NCBI RefSeq assembly: GCF_003336425.1
Contig: NZ_QEIO01000011.1
Coordinates: 1 to 62,824, forward strand
DNA length: 62,824 bases
Direction: 5' to 3'
DNA from: Marinitenerispora sediminis
Lineage (GTDB): Bacteria; Actinomycetota; Actinomycetes; Streptosporangiales; Streptosporangiaceae
Below the pieces are notes generated by a model. It did not search any database and had not been told where the DNA came from. It saw nothing but the letters and a program-made list of their open reading frames with translations. This document shows, in pieces, positions 46,075 through 54,617 of the stretch. The translations under genes were made by a program, and so were the position numbers. How positions within the stretch are numbered: the first letter of the stretch is position 1; each line of letters begins with the position of its first letter.

Positions 46075-47068
46075 AGGGTCGCGGACGACGCGGCGGGCGT
46101 CATCATGGCAGTCCTCGTTTCCGGCCGGCGGAGGCGGTGCCGCGGGGCCCGGGGCGGCCTGTCGGTGCTCGGACCGCCGGCGCGGCCGGGCGGAGCCGAG
46201 CCCCGTCGATCGTACGCCCGGGGCGCCCGTCGGCCGGCAGGCGCAGCGGCCGGCGGAGCGCGGTCGCCCGGCCCGGACGGGGCCGGTGGGAGCGCCCCCG
46301 TCCACGAGCGCTCGGGCACGGCTCACCCGGGGGACCGGGCCGGGCCGCGGGCCCTGGGCGAGCGGGAGCGGAGACGGGGCACGCCGCCCTACCGGGTGCG
46401 GCCGCCCGCCGGGCGCGGGGACGGCGACCGGCCGGAGCTCCGGCCGGATGTTCTGCCCCGCGAGGTTGGTGACGCGGATGGCTACCGGGTGCGGCGCGGC
46501 ACCGGTGGTGACTGCGGAGGTGCGGCCACGCGCCGAGCGCCTCGCGGCGTTCGGTCTCGGACCGGTAGGGGGCCGCCGCCCCCGGCGGCGGTCCCCCTGC
46601 CGCCGCGCGTCCGGGCCGCGACCCGGAGGGAGTCGGCGCAGGCCCGCACCCGCCGCTTGCCCCGGCGGCGGCTTCCCCGTCCACGCGGCCCGCGGCCGTC
46701 CGCCGCGAAGCGCACGGGACGGCGGCTGTCCCCGCTCGTGTACGCCGCGCAGATCACCCCGAGTTGACCGGATGCGGGTAGGCGAAGGGGCGCGAGCGAG
46801 CCCGGAAAGGCCGTGGGACACCGCCGGAGCGGCTCCTGCGGACACCAGCGCACCTCTACGGCGTACGTCGAGAGTCCTTGACGTTGCCGCCGGTTTCTTT
46901 GGCTGCCGCGGAATCCGCGGCTGTTTGGACTTGGAGTGCCCGCCGCAAGCATGGAAACCGTGACTCCAGGGCCCGCCGCTGTCGGCGAAGGGGCCGATGG
47001 CGGGAGCCCATCGAATGGAGCCGGATCTGGCAGGTCGCCAGATCGCTTTTGTGGGGGTAACGATTCAT
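46075..47068. other. Long stretch without a convincing gene
   Basis: About one kilobase. Open frames are long on both strands but lack motifs; it probably contains the eroded 5' part of fetB and other relics. A CTGGC/GCCAG inverted repeat lies about 30 bases before the histidine-rich peptide gene. Confidence 0.45.
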
Positions 47069-47308
47069 ATGAGCGTCAACCTGCGCCGAATCCTTGTCGC
47101 CGGACTCGTGGCACCCGCGCTCGCGCTGGGCGCGCCGGCGATGGGCCTGGTGAGCGCGAACGCCGCGACCACCGCCGAGGAACCCGTCCGCCACGAGCAC
47201 CGCCACATGCACCACCACCACCATCACCACGGCCACCACGGTCACGGCCACCACGGCCACCACGGCCACCACGGGCACCACGGCCACTACGGCGGCCACC
47301 ACCGGTGA
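47069..47308 (+). CDS. Secreted histidine-rich peptide
   Basis: The 79-residue product has a Sec signal (LRRILVAGLVAPALALGAPA, cleavage likely after ANA, residue 32). Its mature part is dominated by histidine: 24 His between residues 42 and 78, including seven in a row and HHG repeats. Such peptides can bind Ni, Zn or Cu outside the cell; metal storage, delivery or scavenging is an inference. GGGGG lies about ten bases before ATG 47069. No metal transporter is adjacent except the fetB remnant one kilobase upstream. Confidence 0.8.
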   Translation: MSVNLRRILVAGLVAPALALGAPAMGLVSANAATTAEEPVRHEHRHMHHHHHHHGHHGHGHHGHHGHHGHHGHYGGHHR

Positions 47309-47430
47309 CGATCCGGCGAGGGGGACCCGAGGAGGGCTGCGCCGCGCGGACGCCGGCGGCGACCGCGCGGCGGCCTACCGGCCCCGCGTACGGCGGCGGA
47401 TCGAAAGCGCGGCCGTCCGGCCCACGCCGC

Positions 47431-47450
47431 GATCCCCGCTGAGCGGGGTC
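47431..47450 (+). terminator. Hairpin after the histidine-rich peptide gene
   Basis: CCCCGC/GCGGGG with a TGA loop, extended by flanking pairs, lies about 125 bases past the stop and precedes CTTC. Confidence 0.5.
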
Positions 47451-47585
47451 CTTCACCTCGGCGCCGCCACCCTGCCCCGTGGCGGCGTCCACACCCGGAC
47501 GCCGTGTCCCGGTCCCGCCCGCGCACACCATGTGACGAGGGCGACACCGGCTGCGCGCCGGCGGCCGACTCCGGCCGGGCGGCGC

Positions 47586-47813
47586 TCAGCGTTCGCGGCG
47601 GCTCCCGCCGTACTTCTTGTGCACCGCCTGCTTGCTGATCCCCAGCACGGTCGCGATCTCCGCCCACGTGGCGCCCTGCGTCCGTGCCTTTCGCACGTTC
47701 ACCGCCTCAAGTTGCTCCAGTTCCCGGCGTAGTTGCGCGGCTGCCCGCAGTGCGGTGAGGGGCGCGTCGTCGCGAACGGAGGCCGTCAGCGTGCTGATCC
47801 GGTCGTGCTCCAT
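47586..47813 (-). CDS. Small helix-turn-helix protein
   Basis: The 75-residue protein has a helical N-terminus (ALRAAAQLRRELEQLEAVNV) and a C-terminal HTH, GATWAEIATVLGISKQAVHK, similar to sigma region 4 or IS-type DNA-binding helices. Such one-domain proteins are common in actinomycetes. The ATG at 47813 is chosen because it begins the helical part. It is divergent from the Vps62-domain gene with a 113-bp spacer, so it may regulate it. Confidence 0.82.
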   Translation of the reverse strand: MEHDRISTLTASVRDDAPLTALRAAAQLRRELEQLEAVNVRKARTQGATWAEIATVLGISKQAVHKKYGGSRRER

Positions 47814-47926
47814 ACCCGGCAATCTACGCCGCGCCGGCGAGCCGCGCAGCCGCCCGACCCGCGAGGCCGCGAAACCCGCGCCATGGCGGGAGGCGCCCCC
47901 GTGATCCATTAGGGTCGGGCGCAGTT

Positions 47927-49729
47927 ATGGGCACGACAAAATCTGACATGGAATTGCTCCGCGCCTACGAGCCGGTGCTGGTCTATACCAAGGGCGAGCT
48001 GTTCTTCCCCACCGCGATCGAGGACTACCTCAACTGCTGCAGCCTGTGGCTGGAGCTGCCCGGTGGGAAGGAGCAGGAGGTCGTTGCGGCGGGAGAGCTC
48101 ACCGTCGAGCGGCTGTCCGGGGCCGAGCGCGAGTGGCCGGGCCACCACAAGCACCTGCGGTTCGTGCAGGAGACCTCGCTGCGCGCCGAGGCGCGCCGCT
48201 ACCGCCGCAGCGCGCGCCCGGTGATCCCGAGGAGCGGCCGCCTGGCCGCGGTCGGGGTGCTCGGGCGGGTGGTCGACGTGCTGATGAAGCTGTCGCTGCT
48301 GATCCGCGGCGCGGTCCCGGGCGGGGTCGCGGCCGCGGCCGCGACGCGCTACAGGGACCGGCTCGACTCGGGCGGCGCGACCTACTACGGCCGGGTCATG
48401 CGGGAAGGCGGCTACGTCATCCTGCAGTACTGGTTCTTCTACGCCATGAACGACTGGCGGTCCACCTACGGCGGCGTCAACGACCACGAGGCCGACTGGG
48501 AGCGCGTCACCGTCTACCTGGTGGAGACCGCCGACGGCGGTACCCGGCCGGTGTGGGTGGGCGCGTCCTCCCACGAGTACACCGGCGACGACCTGCGCCG
48601 CAGGTGGGACGACCCCGAACTGCACCGCGACGGCGACCACCCGATGATCTTCGTCGGGGCCGGATCGCACTCCCACCAGATGCTGCCGGGCGACTACCTG
48701 ATCCAGGTCGACCCCGCCGTGCTGCGGGGCGTGGTGCGCGCGTGGCGGGCGGTCACCCAGCGGCTGTTCCCCAGTACGAGCGCGATCGTGCGGCACGGCA
48801 TCGGGGTGCCGTTCGTCGACTACGCGCGCGGCGACGGGGTCCGCGTGGGCCCGGGGGGCGAGCGCGCCTGGTCGCCGGTGCTCATCGATGACGACACCTC
48901 GTGGGTGCGCGGCTTCCGCGGCCTGTGGGGCCGCGACACCCGCGACTGGTTCGACGGGGAGCGCGCCCCCAGCGGCCCGCGCTACGAGCGCGACGGCACG
49001 GTCCGCGCCTCGTGGGCCGACCCGCTGTCCTGGGTGGGGCTGCACAAGGTGGCCCCCAGCGAGACGGCCGCGCGGGCCGAACTCCTGGCGCACGTGCGGG
49101 AGCTTGAGGAGCGCATTGACGAGGCCGACGCCGACATCGTCCGCCGGCGCGACGAGATCCGGCGGCTGGCGTCGGCCGACATCGTCCTGCAGCGCCGGGC
49201 GCACGCCGCGTCGCGGGCCCGGGAGAAGCGCGAGCGGATCGCGGAGGCCGAACGCGAGCTCGCCGCCCGGCACCGCGAACGCGCCCTGTGGGCCGACGAA
49301 CGCGACAACCACCGCGAGGCGCTCGCGAGCGGCGAGTCGCTGGAGCACGGGCCGCAGGCCCACCTGCGCTCGCCACACCTGCCCTACGCGTCCGGGAAGC
49401 AGCGCCCGACCCGCTTCCTGCACGTGTGGGCCGCGCTGAGCACCCCGCTGCTCATCACCTCGCTGGGCGCCCTCCTGCTGCTGCGCGGCCCGCTCGCGCC
49501 CCTCGCCGGCATCGGCGTGGTCCTGCTGTTCGCGATGTTCGACGCGTTCGCCCGCCGCAAGCTCATGTCGTTCCTCACCGGCCTGGCGATCTTCGCCGTC
49601 GTCGTCGCAGCGGTGGCGGGTATCATCGCGGCCTTCATGGCGAACTGGCGGATCACCATCCTCGTGCCGATCGTCCTCGTCGTCGTCATCCTGCTGGTGG
49701 TCAACGTCCGGGACCTGCTGCGCCGCTAG
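47927..49729 (+). CDS. Vps62-domain protein with C-terminal membrane helices
   Basis: The 600-residue protein contains a Vps62/DUF946-like core with VILQYWFFYAMNDWRSTYGG, then NDHEADWERVTVYLVETADG, SHEYTGDDLRRRWDDPEL and GDHPMIFVGAGSHSHQMLPG. The YWFFY and NDHEADWE blocks define the family, better known from fungi and plants but also present in bacteria. A charged coiled coil (about 370-460) and four transmembrane helices (505-597) follow, anchoring it in the membrane. Function is unknown in bacteria. The ATG at 47927 starts GTTKSDMELL; the HTH gene is divergent. Confidence 0.88.
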   Translation: MGTTKSDMELLRAYEPVLVYTKGELFFPTAIEDYLNCCSLWLELPGGKEQEVVAAGELTVERLSGAEREWPGHHKHLRFVQETSLRAEARRYRRSARPVIPRSGRLAAVGVLGRVVDVLMKLSLLIRGAVPGGVAAAAATRYRDRLDSGGATYYGRVMREGGYVILQYWFFYAMNDWRSTYGGVNDHEADWERVTVYLVETADGGTRPVWVGASSHEYTGDDLRRRWDDPELHRDGDHPMIFVGAGSHSHQMLPGDYLIQVDPAVLRGVVRAWRAVTQRLFPSTSAIVRHGIGVPFVDYARGDGVRVGPGGERAWSPVLIDDDTSWVRGFRGLWGRDTRDWFDGERAPSGPRYERDGTVRASWADPLSWVGLHKVAPSETAARAELLAHVRELEERIDEADADIVRRRDEIRRLASADIVLQRRAHAASRAREKRERIAEAERELAARHRERALWADERDNHREALASGESLEHGPQAHLRSPHLPYASGKQRPTRFLHVWAALSTPLLITSLGALLLLRGPLAPLAGIGVVLLFAMFDAFARRKLMSFLTGLAIFAVVVAAVAGIIAAFMANWRITILVPIVLVVVILLVVNVRDLLRR

Positions 49730-49757
49730 CCCCCGGCGCGGCCGCCGACCGGCCGTC

Positions 49758-49795
49758 CCCCGCCCCCGGCGCCGCGTGCGGTGCCGGGGGCGGGG
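49758..49795 (+). terminator. Strong hairpin terminator after the Vps62-domain gene
   Basis: A perfect 13-bp stem, CCCCGCCCCCGGC with its complement, and a 12-base loop lie 29 bases past the stop. Confidence 0.8.
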
Positions 49796-49965
49796 CCGCC
49801 GGCGGCCGCCACCCGGCACGTCGCGGGCATGGGACGCGAGTGACCCGCGTGCGGCACGGGTTTTTCCCGCGCGGGGGATGGACATTTCCGGCCGTCCGCC
49901 GATCGGGCGCTGTCCGGTTTTTGGGGGTATCTACTCCGAGAAACCGTCGAGCTTGGGGGCCGGGC

Positions 49966-51210
49966 ATGGAAGAGTTCAGCCGCAGACGCCAGGACCACCC
50001 GCGTCTCCCGTCTCCCGCCATGCCGGCCAGCGGGACGGATCCGCAGCCCTACCCCGTGGTGCCGCTGGCCGCCCGGGCGCCGGAGGACCTCCCCGGCACC
50101 GCGCCGCCCACCTTCGGGGTCGAGGAGGAGTTCTTCGTCGTCGACGCCGACACCCGGCAGGCGAGCGCCCAGGCGCCGGAGGTGCTGGCCGCGGCCCGGC
50201 CGACCGGCGCCGAGCTGTGCGCCGAGATCACCCGCTTCCAGGTGGAGGCGGCGAGCCCGGTCTGCCGGACGGCCACCGAGCTGTCCGCCAGCCTCGTCTC
50301 GGCCCGCCGCTCGCTCACCGAGGCCGCCGCCGCGCACGGCCTGGCCGTGGTGGCCAGCGGCACCGCGGTGCTCGGCGACGTGGGGTCGGCCCCGCTGAGC
50401 GAGGGGCGCCGGTACCGCGCGATCGCCGAGCGCTTCGGCGCGCTGCGCGACGCCCACGTGGTGTGCGGGTGCCACGTGCACGTCGGCATCGCCGACCGCG
50501 AGGTGGCGCTCGCGGTCGCCAACCACCTCCGCCCGTGGCTGCCCACCCTGCTCGCGCTCACCGCCAACTCGCCGTTCCGGCGCGGCCGCGACACCGGGCA
50601 CGCCAGCTGGCGCTCCGTCATCTGGGCGCGGCTCCCCTCCGCCGGCCCGCCGCCCTGGCTCGGCTCGGTCGCCGAGCACGAGCGCGCGGTCACCGAGATG
50701 CTGCGCACCGGGGCCATCCTGGACCGCCGCATGGTGTACTGGGACGTCCGCCTCTCCGAGCACCTGCCCACCTTGGAGATCCGGGTCGGCGACGTGGCGG
50801 CTACCGCCGAGGAAGCCGTGCTGTTCGCGGTCCTGGTCCGCGGCCTGGTCAGTGTGGCGCTCTCGCAGGTCGCGGCAGGGGACCCCGCGCCGCCGCTCAG
50901 CGACCGCGCGCTGCGGCTGGCCATGTGGCGGGCCGCCCGCGACGGCCTGGAGGGGCACGCCCTCGACCCGTTCTCCGCCGACCTGGTGCCCGCGCGCCGC
51001 CAACTCGACCGCCTGGTCGAGGCGGCGATGCCCGGACTCACCGCCGACGCCGAGGGCGAACTCGTCGAGCGGCTGCTGCTGCGCCTGTTCTCGCTCGGCT
51101 CGGGGGCGCACCGCCAGCGGACCGCCTACGCGCGGCGGGGGCGGCTCTCCGACGTCCTGGACCTCCTGGTCCGCCAGACGACGCACGGCCTCGACGCCGC
51201 GGAGCCGTGA
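49966..51210 (+). CDS. YbdK-type carboxylate-amine ligase (glutamate-cysteine ligase 2)
   Basis: The 414-residue ATP-grasp-like/GCS2 enzyme shows the hallmark FGVEEEFFVVDADTRQAS at about residue 50. CGCHVHVGIADREVALAVAN, then LRPWLPTLLALTANSPF, LEIRVGDVAATAEEAVLFAV and the C-terminal LVEAAMPGLTADAEGELV follow. YbdK-class enzymes form an amide bond between glutamate and an amine with weak GCL activity; the true substrate is unknown. A 30-residue Pro-rich head precedes the domain. The ATG at 49966 has GGGGGCCGGGC upstream. Confidence 0.93.
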   Translation: MEEFSRRRQDHPRLPSPAMPASGTDPQPYPVVPLAARAPEDLPGTAPPTFGVEEEFFVVDADTRQASAQAPEVLAAARPTGAELCAEITRFQVEAASPVCRTATELSASLVSARRSLTEAAAAHGLAVVASGTAVLGDVGSAPLSEGRRYRAIAERFGALRDAHVVCGCHVHVGIADREVALAVANHLRPWLPTLLALTANSPFRRGRDTGHASWRSVIWARLPSAGPPPWLGSVAEHERAVTEMLRTGAILDRRMVYWDVRLSEHLPTLEIRVGDVAATAEEAVLFAVLVRGLVSVALSQVAAGDPAPPLSDRALRLAMWRAARDGLEGHALDPFSADLVPARRQLDRLVEAAMPGLTADAEGELVERLLLRLFSLGSGAHRQRTAYARRGRLSDVLDLLVRQTTHGLDAAEP

Positions 51211-51228
51211 TCCGATCGCCCGCCGGCA

Positions 51229-51897
51229 TCAGCGGGCGGGCAGCCCGGAGGCCCGGATGGTGATGTTGAGCCGCCCCGAGGAGAGCCCGCACTCGGGGTC
51301 GGCGGTGCCCGGCAGGGTGCGCGGCACGCCGTGGTAGGCCATGCGGGACGGGCCGCCGAAGACGAACAGGTCGCCGCCGCGCAGTTCGACGTCGGTGTAG
51401 GGGCGGCCCCGGGTCTCGGGGTTGCCGAAGCGGAAGACGCAGGAGTCGCCGAGGCTGAGCGACACCACGGGGGCGTCCACGCGCTCCTCCCGGTCCTGGT
51501 GCAGGCCCATGCGGGCGTCGGCGTCGTAGAAGTTCACCAGCGCCACGTCGTAGGGCGGGGCGTCCGGCGGCGGCGGAGCGCCGTAGGCCGCGGCGACGGC
51601 CGCGCCGGCGAGTTCGCCGAGCAGCGGCGGGAACGGCTTGACCGGGGTGCCGTCCGGCAGCGTCCGCGTGTAGCGGTACGGCGCCCAGTGCCAGCCGAGC
51701 GACACGATCCGCACGCTCATCTCGCCGCCGCGCGGCATCCGGTGCCGGCGCATTCCGGCGGGGCCGGTGGCCCAGTCCCGGCAGCGCCGGACGAGGTCGC
51801 GCTGCCGCTCCGCGTCCAGCCAGCCCGGCACGTGCACGGCGCCGGGCGCGACGGTGACCGGCCCGTCCGGCCGCGGATCGAACAGCGCGCCGCTCAC
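51229..51897 (-). CDS. alkB: AlkB-like 2-oxoglutarate/Fe(II) dioxygenase
   Basis: The 222-residue protein has the AlkB layout: a nucleotide-recognition region with MRRHRMPRGGEMSVRIVSLG, the iron ligands HxD in MGLHQDREE, the distal His in MAYHGVPRTLPG and the 2-oxoglutarate arginines in GRLNITIRASG. YTRTLPDGTPVKPFPP fits the substrate lid. It should oxidatively remove alkyl lesions such as 1-methyladenine. The GTG at 51897 overlaps the stop of the acetyltransferase gene by four bases (GTGA), so the two are coupled. Confidence 0.93.
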   Translation of the reverse strand: MSGALFDPRPDGPVTVAPGAVHVPGWLDAERQRDLVRRCRDWATGPAGMRRHRMPRGGEMSVRIVSLGWHWAPYRYTRTLPDGTPVKPFPPLLGELAGAAVAAAYGAPPPPDAPPYDVALVNFYDADARMGLHQDREERVDAPVVSLSLGDSCVFRFGNPETRGRPYTDVELRGGDLFVFGGPSRMAYHGVPRTLPGTADPECGLSSGRLNITIRASGLPAR

Positions 51898-52436
51898 GGC
51901 CGCGCCGTCCCCGGCCGCAGGTAGCGCACCTCCGGTATCGGAGCGCCGGCGTGGAAGTCGCGCTCGCGGCCGTCGGGGCTGAACCCGCACGCCTCGTAGA
52001 ACCGCCGGGCCCGCTCGTTGTCGCGGAACGTCCACAGCGAGACCGCTCTGCCCTCCCCGATATCGCGCAGCGCGGCCGCCATCAGCGCGCGGCCCACGCC
52101 TCGGCGCCAGTGGCCGGGCACGGCGTAACACGCGTAGATCTCGTGGACGCCGGCAGCGGCGTGGTCGGGGTCCCGGGACGGGCCGGCCGCGAGCCAGCCG
52201 ACCACGTCGCCGCCGACCTCGGCGAGGTACTCCCGCACGCCCGGGCGGGGCGCCCGCAGCAGCCCCTCGCGGGCGGCGGGGTCGGGCGCCATCCGGTCCA
52301 GGAACGCGTCGGGGACGATGCCGCGGTAGGCGGCGCGCCAGCCCGACACCCGCACGGTGGCGATCGCCCGGCCGTCGCCGGCCGCCGCCCGGCGGACCCG
52401 CACGGCCGCCGCCTGCCGCGCCTGGTCGGTGCTCAT
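51894..52436 (-). CDS. GNAT-family N-acetyltransferase coupled to alkB
   Basis: The 180-residue protein carries VRRAAAGDGRAIATVRVSGW, the central YACYAVPGHWRRGVGRALMA (with RRGVGRA as pyrophosphate loop) and the final RDNERARRFYEACGFSPDGR. These are strong GNAT signatures. Substrate unknown. Translational coupling with the AlkB-like gene hints at a shared stress response, but similar pairs may also be accidental. The ATG at 52436 follows a spacer of about 80 bases from the OsmC gene. Confidence 0.93.
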   Translation of the reverse strand: MSTDQARQAAAVRVRRAAAGDGRAIATVRVSGWRAAYRGIVPDAFLDRMAPDPAAREGLLRAPRPGVREYLAEVGGDVVGWLAAGPSRDPDHAAAGVHEIYACYAVPGHWRRGVGRALMAAALRDIGEGRAVSLWTFRDNERARRFYEACGFSPDGRERDFHAGAPIPEVRYLRPGTARP

Positions 52437-52516
52437 GGCCCCATCCGACCACGTCGCCGCCCGGCCGGGCAACCGCCCCGCCGCCGTCCGTCCGGCGCGG
52501 CGGGGCGGCCCCGGGA

Positions 52517-52945
52517 CTACTCCTCCAGGGCGGCGTCCAGCGTGATCGTGGTGCCCGCGAGCGCCTGGCTGACCGGGCAGCCGGTCTTCGCGGCCTCGGC
52601 GGCCTTCGCGAAGTCGGCGGCGCTCAGGCCGGGGACCTGGGCGCGCACGGTGAGGTGGATACCCGTGATGCCCGTGCCGGGCTTGAAGGTGACGTCGGCC
52701 TTGGTCTCGACGGACCGCGGCGGCGTCCCGGCCTGGGAGAGGCCGTGGCTCAGCGCCATGGAGAAGCAGGAGGAGTGCGCCGCCGCGATGAGCTCCTCCG
52801 GGCTGGTGCGGCCCTCGGAGACGTCGGAGCGCGCCTTCCAGGTCACGTTCTGGTCCGGCAGGCCGGAGGAGTCGAACGAGACGGTGCCCTGGCCCTCGGC
52901 CAGAGTGCCCTCCCAGCGGGTGTGGGCGGTGCGAACAACAGGCAT
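52517..52945 (-). CDS. OsmC-family organic hydroperoxide reductase
   Basis: The 142-residue protein contains both redox cysteines: the peroxidatic one in ELIAAAHSSCFSMALSHGLS and the resolving one in AAKTGCPVSQALAG. The start VVRTAHTRWEGTLAEGQGTV is typical of OsmC/YhfA-type proteins. It should reduce organic hydroperoxides with thiol donors. GAGAGT lies eight bases before ATG 52945. It is followed on the same strand by the GNAT/AlkB pair, making a small stress-related set. Confidence 0.95.
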   Translation of the reverse strand: MPVVRTAHTRWEGTLAEGQGTVSFDSSGLPDQNVTWKARSDVSEGRTSPEELIAAAHSSCFSMALSHGLSQAGTPPRSVETKADVTFKPGTGITGIHLTVRAQVPGLSAADFAKAAEAAKTGCPVSQALAGTTITLDAALEE

Positions 52946-54385
52946 GGCGACTCTCCTCTTCGAACAGCGGTGAACGGACTGCGCACCGCGCCCGCGCCGT
53001 CGGGCGGTGCGGAACGGCGGCGCCGACGATCATCCCACTCGGGGCCCGTCCAGCCCACCGTATCGACCCGCGCTGCCGGAGGATTCAGCCGCATGGGGGT
53101 GCGGCGGCCCCGGGCCCGGAGCCGACCGGGGCGGCCGGTGCCGTGGTGCCGGCCGGCGCCCGGGGCGCGCGCGTGGTGCTCCCCCCCCCGCGGTCCAACC
53201 TCGTGGACACCCCGGCCAGGGCCCAAGGCCCGCCGGGCGCGGCGCCGCAGGGCCCGGCGGAGCTGCTCCCCGCACCCGGCGTGCGCCTCCTTGACGCCCA
53301 CGAACGCGCTGCGAGGCACCGCGGCCCCGCGCCCAGCCGCCGCTCGATGTCCCGTCCCGGGCGCCCGACGACCTTCCCGGCACAGGTTCAGGCGCACCCC
53401 GCGACGCGGATTCGACCGTGCGGAACCGGGGGGGAGGGCCCGCCAGGTGCCGCGCCGCCGGACCGGCCCGCTGGCGGCGGTGATCGGGGAGGAGGTGCGG
53501 CCTCCTCCTCCCCGCGAGCGGGGCCGGAGCCGGCCTGAGCTCGCCGGAGGCCACGCGGGCGGGCACCGGCGAGGCCTTCTCCGTGTGCGGAGGCCGCAGC
53601 GGCGCCGCCGGGCCGCGGGCGAGAACAGGTCGAGGTCGGCGACGCGGTCGCCGACCGTGAGCGTCCACCGCGCGTAGCGCCACTCCGACATGGGGGAGAG
53701 GCTGACGGATCGGTAGTTCGCGCGGTACCGGGCGAGTCCGCCCGGGGAAAGGACGCAGGGCAGGCGCGGTGGCCGCTGCGGGAACGCGTCGGCTTCCGAG
53801 GTGCGGCGCACCGCCAGCCGCGCGTTCCGCTCCACCAGCCGCAGCCCCCAGCCCCCGATCCCGCCGCGGCTGCCCGGGCGCGGGGTGCCGAACGCTGCCG
53901 CGGGGCGCTACCCGTGGTCGCCGTGCAGCACGACGTCGTGCAGCGGGACTCCGGCGGCGTCCGGCTCGGTGCCGGGCGGGAGCGCGGCCGGCAGAGGCAA
54001 GGCGCCGGCGGGTGACCGCGCGCTCGCGCGCCGCCGCGGCGCCGCGGTTCTCCGGGGACCACCAGACGGCGGTCCGCTGCGCGGTGATCCGCGCAGCTTC
54101 CGCTCCGCACGTCCGTCATGCGGCCAGTAGGGGAGCGCCGGCGGTCCGGCGCCAGCCCGGCCTCTCCCGCGGGCGCACGCCCGCGTGGCGCGGGACCGGC
54201 CCCGCCGCTCGGGCGGGCCGGGCGGCGGACGGGGAAAGCGCCGGACGCGGAATGCGGCGCCCGGACGAATCTGGGCGGCCGGCGGTGTTCGGGACCGCGT
54301 CCCGGATCCGTTTTCTCCGCGCCCGGTCGCCGTGGAATTCGGCACCCGGCGGATTCGAGGCGGAACCGCCTTCCCCGGAGGGTGG
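52946..54385. other. Long gene-poor stretch with a possible decayed gene
   Basis: About 1.4 kb without a convincing intact gene. On the minus strand, between about 53600 and 54000, one frame gives protein-like segments HDVVLHGDHG, a stop, then LRLVERNARLAVRRTSEADA, RYRANYRSVSLSPMSEWRYA and VGDRVADLDLFSP. The in-frame TAG and the loss of coherence after LDLFSP suggest a decayed gene of unknown family. A GGAGGAGG/CCTCCTCC hairpin lies near 53490. Confidence 0.45.
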
Positions 54386-54406
54386 TACGTGATTTTGATT
54401 TTCCGA

Positions 54407-54436
54407 TTGAGTGCCTTGCTAATTTAATTGTATAGT
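54407..54436 (+). promoter_or_regulatory. Candidate sigma-70 promoter of the carrier-protein operon
   Basis: TTGAGT (54407-54412) and TATAGT (54431-54436) are separated by 18 bases in an AT-rich block (about 54385-54520) that contrasts sharply with its surroundings. Transcription would start about 175 bases before the decarboxylase gene, leaving a long leader. Confidence 0.65.
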
Positions 54437-54617
54437 GATCCGCGTCCCGAATTCGAAGGGGATTTAGTTTTCGATTTTCGGGTGACCGTGAAATCTATTC
54501 ATCGATGATTCTCGCCCCGTCGCCGCGGCGACTCCCGGCCCGGCCGCACCGGTCAGAAACCGGCGGCCCCCGGACCGGCGGCGGCCCGCGGACCGATCGA
54601 GGAGACCCGGGGAGTAC

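Noticed and set aside
47216-47300. CAC-rich tract as a DNA microsatellite or CRISPR-like repeat
   Set aside because: It is the coding sequence for the His/Gly tail with a signal peptide and start; unit lengths vary and no spacers exist.
53486-53511. GGAGGAGG/CCTCCTCC hairpin as a terminator
   Set aside because: No real gene ends nearby on either strand, so a role cannot be supported.
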